Part shown: in pieces, positions 1 through 5,256 of the stretch | How the letters are laid out: each line of letters opens with the position of its first letter | Numbering within the stretch: the stretch's first letter is position 1 | Source: an uncultured Saprospiraceae bacterium | GTDB lineage: Bacteria > Bacteroidota > Bacteroidia > Chitinophagales > Saprospiraceae | Reading direction: 5' to 3' | NCBI GenBank assembly: GCA_937959375.1 | Contig: CALGLS010000040.1 | Location: 1 to 5,256, forward strand | Length of the DNA stretch: 5,256 nt | Notes under the pieces: generated by a model | Told to the model about the DNA's origin: nothing | The model's database searches: none | The model's input: the letters and a program-made list of their open reading frames with translations, nothing else | Translations under genes and position numbers: made by a program

Positions 1-3000
1 GTATAAGTCAATCGTCCTTTTCTCAACATCAGTAAAGGTCGCACCAGTGCACGTGTTAGTTTAGAAGGTTCTCCTCCTTTCTTCTTCTTTTTCTTTTTCG
101 GCCCTTTTCCGCCACCGCCAGCAGGATCAAGTTTGGTACCACCTCCTTTATCTAGTCCTCCCAGACTTCCTTTGCCACTATTTTTACCACCTCCTTCACT
201 TGCTATATCTTTAGAGTCTTTATCATCTGAGCCACCTTTTCGTTGACCACCATCTTTTGCAACACTACCTCCTCTCTTATTTTTCTTACTTCCTCCTTTT
301 CCACCATCATCATCCTTTCCTCCTCTACTGTTTCTACTACCTTTTTTGGAACCTCCTCTAGATTTCTTGTTAATCTTTTTCAGAAATTTCGATTTGTTAT
401 AAAGTGTTTCAAAATTGACATCACCATTAAGACGACGTGTCTGACCATTCATGACAACATAGCCTAAGGAATCCCAACTTGACTCTCCAATTTCTGGAGG
501 AGTAGGATCAAAGGCATAGGGGTTATCCCAACTATAATCAGCTTGGTAAGCAGCTTTAACGGTTACGAAATCAAGGAATGGAATTTTCTTCAATGGTAAG
601 GTATAGTCAATAGAAAATCCGTGATTGTATCCTTTTGTTCGTCCACCTCTCTGAATACTTTTCCAGATGTCATCATTGATCTCAGACCTTGCTCTTCGTG
701 TTCCATAAAATGGATCTTCTTCATCTGTGAAGTATTCTTCTTTTTCATCAATGATCGAACGATTGAGTGCGTTAAAGTTGAACTTCAATGCTTTGGTAAT
801 ATCCCAACCTAAATTATAATTTCGATCCCAAGTAAATTTCTTGTTGTAAAACGTATTAAAGAATGGGTCATTTCCGACAAAACGGTAAGTCGTTTCATGG
901 AAGGTACGATTCATCGTTGTACTAAAACCATAGATATTTGGAGCTGGATTAAAATTTAGTTCCGAAATTAGTTTTAGATACTTATCCTTTTTGATCAACT
1001 TCTTAAATGGCGTAATGAAAGTCGTTGGTCTGGTGTAGTCATAATTTAGAATACCACTATGGGTTTTCAATTGATCGTTTTCAACAATCGGATCATGACT
1101 TTTCGTTTCGGTATAAGCGTAGGTTAAACTAAAGTTTTCAATATTCCATGGCAACTGTAGTTTGTTTTTATTGGTTCGTTCTTTACGAACATTGGTAAAG
1201 TTCAAACTCTTAATCTCTACTTGATCGATCGCTTGTTCTTTAATGGAATCACGTTCTGCATTCGTTTCTGCTTTCGCTAACTTATCTTTCAAAGTAATAT
1301 CCAAATCATATGGATCGAATTCCGGTGTACTTACTGAATTCGAGTATTGTACATAAGCTGGAATTCTAATGCCTGATTTTTCCGGAAGGAACTTACCTAA
1401 CTCAAAGTTACCTGCAACATCATACTGATAAATTTGCTCACGCTGGCGATCCAATGCTTTTTGCTCCAGCTGCCCCCATCCAATTGTACTGAAACTACCT
1501 GAAGCAGTCACGGTACCAAAGTCAGCTAAATTAAAATCAAGTCTTGCCAAAGCAGCCGCTCCACCTCTTTCATCAATTCCGCTTACACGCAATTCGTTCA
1601 CCCATACCTCAGCACAGTGTGTTTCTTCACTACGGTTAACGACACCAATCATGGCTCCTTTTACATTTCCTAAGTTTGGATTACCTTTTACTCTAATCTT
1701 CACTTCTTTACCTGACTCAGATATAAAGGTATCTTCAAAGGGTTCACTCAATGGATATCCCGCATCATTACGAGCGACCTTTATCGTCTTAAAGTCTTCA
1801 AAATTGATATTAAAATCATTGGTCTCCTTCCATACTTCTTCTTTGTACTCATCCGTATCAGGTGGAAGTGAACTATCAGTAGACATGGTCAATGGCAATT
1901 CGTATTCGTAATAATTTTTTTCAAAATCAGAACCTAATCGAATAAATACCGCCAGGTCTCCGTCCGGAATAGCACTCAAATCCCCCATCTCATTATCCGC
2001 TTCCGCGTGCACAAACATTTCCATTTTATCATAAATCCGCATATCCAGATTTATAATTTTATAAATAGCCCTAGCGGAGAGAGGTGGCATTTTACAAACC
2101 TCCATGGCTAATGATTGTTCATTTTCTAAAACATCAAATGTTGTATTGGTCGATTGTTCTCGCTGAATACCTAATGGTAAAACATACCCAAAAGGAATTT
2201 TACTTGCGTTCTCTTCAATGTTTACTGCATTCACATCAAAAACAGTAAGTCTATCATCTCCAGCTAACAAATCACTTCCAGGCTCACTAAATATAGTTAC
2301 CGGACGTCGGTAACGTCTCCATTGGTTACGCACCAATTCAAGCGATGCAAAACGAAGTGTAATTGGGTCTTCAAAACCATGCATATACATTCGCATAAAT
2401 CGAATAGAACGGAAATCTTGGATACCTCCCACTCGCTTAGTACTCTGCTCTAATGGGATTTTAAATCGATACCAAGTACGGTTTTGCTCTCCTTGACGAA
2501 CATCCGTAATGAATTCACTTAATGCAAGTGTCTGCTCACCATTCGGATCAGTAGGTCCAATTTCCATTGGAATTTTATACTGGTAATAACTTTCTGTTTC
2601 GTTCAAGGTATTATCCTGATTCAAATCTTCCGTATCTGGAGTTTGCTTACCTAGCACGGTAGAGTTACCATCTGGGTTTGGCGTGTTACCCTCGGGATTT
2701 GCTGACCTTTTATAACGGTCTAACACAGGGGTAGGATCGTTATCTCCAAAACCTCTAGGATCTACAAAATTATCATTAGACAAATCATTGAGAATAGTTG
2801 TCTTTGCGTCAGGCGTTAAACTAGATCCGTTGATGGCATCAAAATATTCTGAAAAAACGATCTCTTCCGCATCATCACCTGCTCCATCAAATCCAACATC
2901 TTGTAAAACTCTTTTACTTGCATCGTTGACAAAGGCGTTTGTAATCGCTGGTGTACGTGGAATGTATCCCCAGTTCGTTTGATCTACAGCAGTGTTATCA

Positions 3001-5256
3001 TCTGTCGGGATTCCGTTTTCAAAGAACTTTCTAGAATCTCTCAATAAGTCTTCTGAAATATTACCCAGCTCTATATAAAGGTCACCACCATCGGTAGCAG
3101 CACCACCTGGCTTATTCATAAAGGGATTCAACAACCAAAATTCAATATACTCCACATTGGCTGCTTCAAAATCATTGGTATTAAGAGCTCTCATAATTCC
3201 TCCCCATCTTGTTTCAGGTGCAATTAAATCTCCAGCATTATTCAAACCAGCAGAGAAATCCGTTCCACCATCAGGTAAATCAAAATTATATGCACCTCTT
3301 TCAGAAGGGAAGTAAGAAAGATTTAGAGACTGTACCTGACTGTTTAATCCTGGTGTCAAGGTTCTATTCGGAAAGATCTCAGTTTGAGGAATAATCTGTG
3401 TGTAAGGATCTACATTATTACCTGAACTTGCCAATTGTGTTTCTACTCGGTACCAACTAATGTGTGCACGGTTAACCCCTGACTCTGTACTATTCAACAG
3501 TTTTGATTCAGGAAAAAGATTGTTATTCCCTTGTGCATCATCTTGAGGCACACTGGCTAGGGACCAAGCAGTCACTGGAGTTGTTAGTGTAAATCCTGAA
3601 GTAGATCCTTCAAAATCATCGATATAAACGACACCTTCTTTACCGTCGTTATCGTTAATTGCCTTAGCGTGACCAGGGCGTAAGAAAGCGGCTTCCGCCA
3701 TAAAGTTGATACTGGATGCTTCTTTGGTTTCTATGAATGGAATTTTATCTACCATCTTGGTTAACCAAGGAGCGTCCTTACTATAATTGACATCAAGACC
3801 ATATATACGGTTACTAATTGGGTCATCACCAATGTTTACTTTTTGTGTAAATGGTCGTTCGAAGAGGTGCATATAGGTACCTCCAATATTTAAGTTTTTA
3901 CTGATTTCATAATCAGCACGTAGACCCAAAAGTGTTTTGGTTTGAAACCCAAAAAGTGTATTGTCTTCGAAGGAGATGTTAATCGGTTGACCTGAATTAA
4001 TGTAAGCTTCATTCAAAATCTTTACCCGACCAATGTTGTAATCAATTTCATAATCACGTCCTTCTACCAATCTTGCTCCACCTGCTTGTACAACTACTGA
4101 TCCTTGCGGCAAGTTAAATGCTCCCAAAGAAATTTCGGAAGAGACACTTGACTTATAGCTACCCCGCACTATGAAACGATTGAATTCGGGATACTCCCTC
4201 GCTCTAGTAATGGTAGAATCGTAGAGCATCTGGTAGGTATACAGTGTTGGATCCACATTGTCTTCAGCAATTCCATTTGCCAATGACGAACCAAAGGGTT
4301 CCAGTACGGGAAACATAATTCGCCCGTTCTGCGGATTTATTGTTACACCAGGAACAAAGTCAAACTGCCCATCGGGGAAGGGGTCTCCCTGGGTATTTAG
4401 CCGATCTAGATTAAATATTCTTAGTAGTGGTTTATTTTCCAAACCAGGCTCAGGTAAGAAACGCTTCTCCCCTCCTCCCGGATCTTCATACAAGATGTCC
4501 AATCGAAAATCTTCTTGACTTACTTGGAATGCTCCGATAGAGTACACGTTCTTCATCATCAAATCCCATGCTGGTAAGTCAATTCGTGGTGTTGTACTTT
4601 TAAGCATTTTTACGAAGATTACTTCCTGTGGTGGCAAGCTATCTATTCCATCCGGAGTACTATAAGAGTCGTTTGCAAATTCACCTACTTTAAATGTCTT
4701 ACCATTGTATTCATAAGTATAAGCAACACCTAGAATTTGGTCAGGACGTAAGTTGACGTTAATGGAAATGAATCCGAGTTGGTTGTTTACAGTATATTCA
4801 TTAGGGCTCAAAAGGCGTGCACTAATCTTTTCGAAGTCTTTTGATTGATCAAAACGGAATTCGTTTTGCAGAACAGAAACGGCATTATTTAATTGACGCG
4901 CTCTAGGATTATCACGAAGATCACGATGAATGTCGTTGGCATCTACATCTGTAATAAGATTACGACCTGGTAGTGCATTACGGTTATAAATGTCAAGGTT
5001 CCTTGGTGTTGGAGGTAGTCCGTAAAGTGGGTTATTATTTGTCATTCGGGTTGCCTCACCCAAATCCGCTACGGCTACGATATCTCTAACGTTTACTGTT
5101 TCATTTCTATCATTGGTAATCCATACTTGGATTTCACTTACTCTAAAAAGACTATTGATCTGTGGCAGACCTTCTAGTGACTCTTCAAAAACAGCTCTGT
5201 TATAATGAGATAAAAAGAAGTGACGGTTTTCATCATATTGATCTGCTGTAACTTCA
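1..5256 (-). CDS. sprA: SprA, type IX secretion outer-membrane translocon / gliding motility protein (internal part, both ends missing)
   Basis: SprA forms the giant outer-membrane channel through which T9SS clients, including gliding adhesins, leave the periplasm. In Flavobacterium johnsoniae it is a 36-strand barrel with a lateral opening that binds PorV or a plug protein (established knowledge). Here one frame stays open for 1751 codons (5255 to 3) with no stop, start or frameshift. Family landmarks appear in the expected order: HFFLSHYNR (residues 12-20), VWITN (44-48), NPQNGRIMFPVLEP (307-320), AEAAFLRPGH (520-529), IDDFEGS (545-551), CAEVWVNELRV (1214-1224) and SLNFTNVRKER (1350-1360). 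After 1216 the sequence alternates polar and hydrophobic residues, as in barrel strands. The family is about 2,400 residues long, so a few hundred residues are missing across the two ends. The unusual part is a Gly/Lys-rich stretch at residues 1630-1729. A TonB-dependent receptor was considered, but these signatures exclude it. The identification is near certain; the start codon, signal peptide and regulation cannot be seen. Confidence 0.97.
69..368 (-). repeat. Gly/Lys/Ser/Asp-rich low-complexity segment of SprA with a seven-lysine run
   Basis: Residues 1630-1729 (100 codons) contain about 32 Gly, 25 Lys, 5 Arg and 12 Asp/Glu, and almost no hydrophobic residues. Degenerate units such as RGGS, RGGK, KGGS and DGGQ recur without a strict period. 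The segment ends with KGPKKKKKKKGGE, where the lysine run is at 78-98 and mixes AAA and AAG codons. It is flanked by strand or helix-like SprA sequence: NFETLYNKSKFLKKIN before it and SKLTRALVRPLLMLRKGRLTY after it. The plus strand is correspondingly pyrimidine-rich. It is probably a disordered, strongly basic loop between barrel strands. Which side of the outer membrane it faces cannot be decided from the sequence. Confidence 0.85.
1584..1616 (-). other. SprA CAEVWVNELRV signature at the start of the barrel-rich part (residues 1214-1224)
   Basis: The sequence CAEVWVNELRV, followed by SGIDERGGAAALARLDFNLADFG, is a hallmark of SprA. It marks the change from the mixed beta-sandwich region to long runs of alternating polar and hydrophobic residues that look like outer-membrane barrel strands. 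Its cysteine is one of only two in the whole translated window. Confidence 0.8.
2592..2627 (-). other. EF-hand-like acidic loop in SprA (residues 877-888)
   Basis: The twelve residues DLNQDNTLNETE place D, N, D, T, N and E at loop positions 1, 3, 5, 7, 9 and 12, the spacing of calcium-coordinating residues in EF-hand and dockerin loops. Position 6 is N where glycine is usual, and position 8 is L, the usual hydrophobic spot. The loop is followed directly by a beta-strand-like segment (SYYQYKIP) rather than a helix, so a classic EF-hand fold is unlikely. The loop pattern is seen in the sequence; calcium binding is inference. Confidence 0.45.
3603..4103 (-). other. SprA conserved core ending in the IDDFEGS signature (residues 385-551)
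   Basis: Residues 385-412 contain VVVQAGGARLVEGRDYEIDY followed by NIGRVK, a beta-sandwich-like block that recurs across SprA proteins. Residues 520-551 contain AEAAFLRPGH, then an Asn/Asp/Gly-rich turn (INDNDGKEG), then VVYIDDFEGS. This is the most recognisable SprA signature in the window and is the main basis for the family call. The acidic turn just before VVYIDD could hold a metal ion, but it is a poorer match to a calcium loop than the one at 2592-2627. The exact role of this block in the translocon cannot be read from the sequence. Confidence 0.8.
4290..5255 (-). other. SprA N-terminal beta-rich region (residues 1-322)
   Basis: This stretch encodes the soluble beta-rich part that precedes the first conserved core of SprA. 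The strand-like VWITN (residues 44-48) is followed by a variable Asn- and Pro-rich linker with NNNPLYGLPPTP. Further on come the NLRPDQILGVAYTYEYNGK strand pair, a YEDPGGGEKRFLP turn and the family signature NPQNGRIMFPVLEPFG (residues 307-322). It matches what I know as the SprA N-terminal family domain. No signal peptide is visible, so the true N-terminus lies beyond 5256. The boundaries are approximate and drawn by eye from conserved segments. Confidence 0.75.

Noticed and set aside
69..368. CRISPR array or exact tandem DNA repeat
   Set aside because: The similarity is degenerate and follows Gly/Lys/Ser/Asp codons. There is no constant repeat unit and no spacers.
69..368. RGG-type RNA-binding region
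   Set aside because: RGG-like triplets are present, but the protein is an outer-membrane translocon. The motif is more simply read as a flexible basic loop.
243..467. Plus-strand ORF of 74 codons
   Set aside because: It lies exactly antisense to the Gly/Lys-rich stretch and its upstream flank. Its Ser/Thr/Phe/Ile-rich translation is the complement of Gly, Lys, Asp and Asn codons, and it resembles no family I know.
621..4518. Other short plus-strand ORFs (621-812, 1651-1911, 2788-2982, 3209-3394, 4258-4518)
   Set aside because: All lie opposite the continuous sprA frame, have no recognisable domain and no intergenic space for their own signals. They are best explained as antisense shadows.
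1..5256. Possible pseudogene or frameshift in such a long gene
   Set aside because: I read every triplet of the minus-strand frame from 5255 to 3 and found no stop. Family signatures stay in one frame throughout.
1..5256. An undescribed system in this window
   Set aside because: The whole window is explained by one known T9SS component. No extra gene or non-coding element is left over to support a new system.

Overview
The window lies entirely inside one very large protein-coding gene on the minus strand. A single reading frame (codons whose lowest plus-strand base is divisible by 3) runs from 5255 down to 3, giving 1751 codons with no stop. It is open at both ends, so the start codon and stop codon lie outside. 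I recognise the protein as SprA, the giant outer-membrane translocon of the Bacteroidota type IX secretion system (T9SS), also needed for gliding motility. Recognition rests on family signatures read from the translation: IDDFEGS, AEAAFLRPGH, CAEVWVNELRV, NPQNGRIMFPVLEP and SLNFTNVRKER. Residue numbers below count from the first complete codon in the window, not from the true N-terminus.

The organism is a member of the Bacteroidota, because SprA is restricted to that phylum. The modest GC content (about 40% by eye, not computed) fits a flavobacterium-like lineage, but I cannot name a genus.

Layout in the direction of transcription, right to left. 5255 to about 4300 holds the soluble beta-rich N-terminal part. 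About 4300 to 3460 holds a conserved module ending in IDDFEGS. About 3460 to 1620 is a second large beta-rich region with an EF-hand-like acidic loop and several YY-x-Y-x-IPL-type strands. About 1610 to 370 begins at EVWVNELRV and consists of alternating beta-strand sequence typical of an outer-membrane barrel. 368 to 69 encodes a 100-residue Gly/Lys/Ser/Asp-rich low-complexity segment ending in seven consecutive lysines. 68 to 3 returns to ordinary SprA-like sequence. By comparison with the roughly 2,400-residue Flavobacterium johnsoniae SprA, the window covers about three quarters of the protein.

No second gene, RNA gene, mobile element, promoter, terminator or CRISPR array is supported. 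No intergenic DNA is present. The system itself is known. The parts most worth checking are the low-complexity segment, the Shine-Dalgarno-like cluster that encodes it, the acidic loop and the single pair of cysteines.
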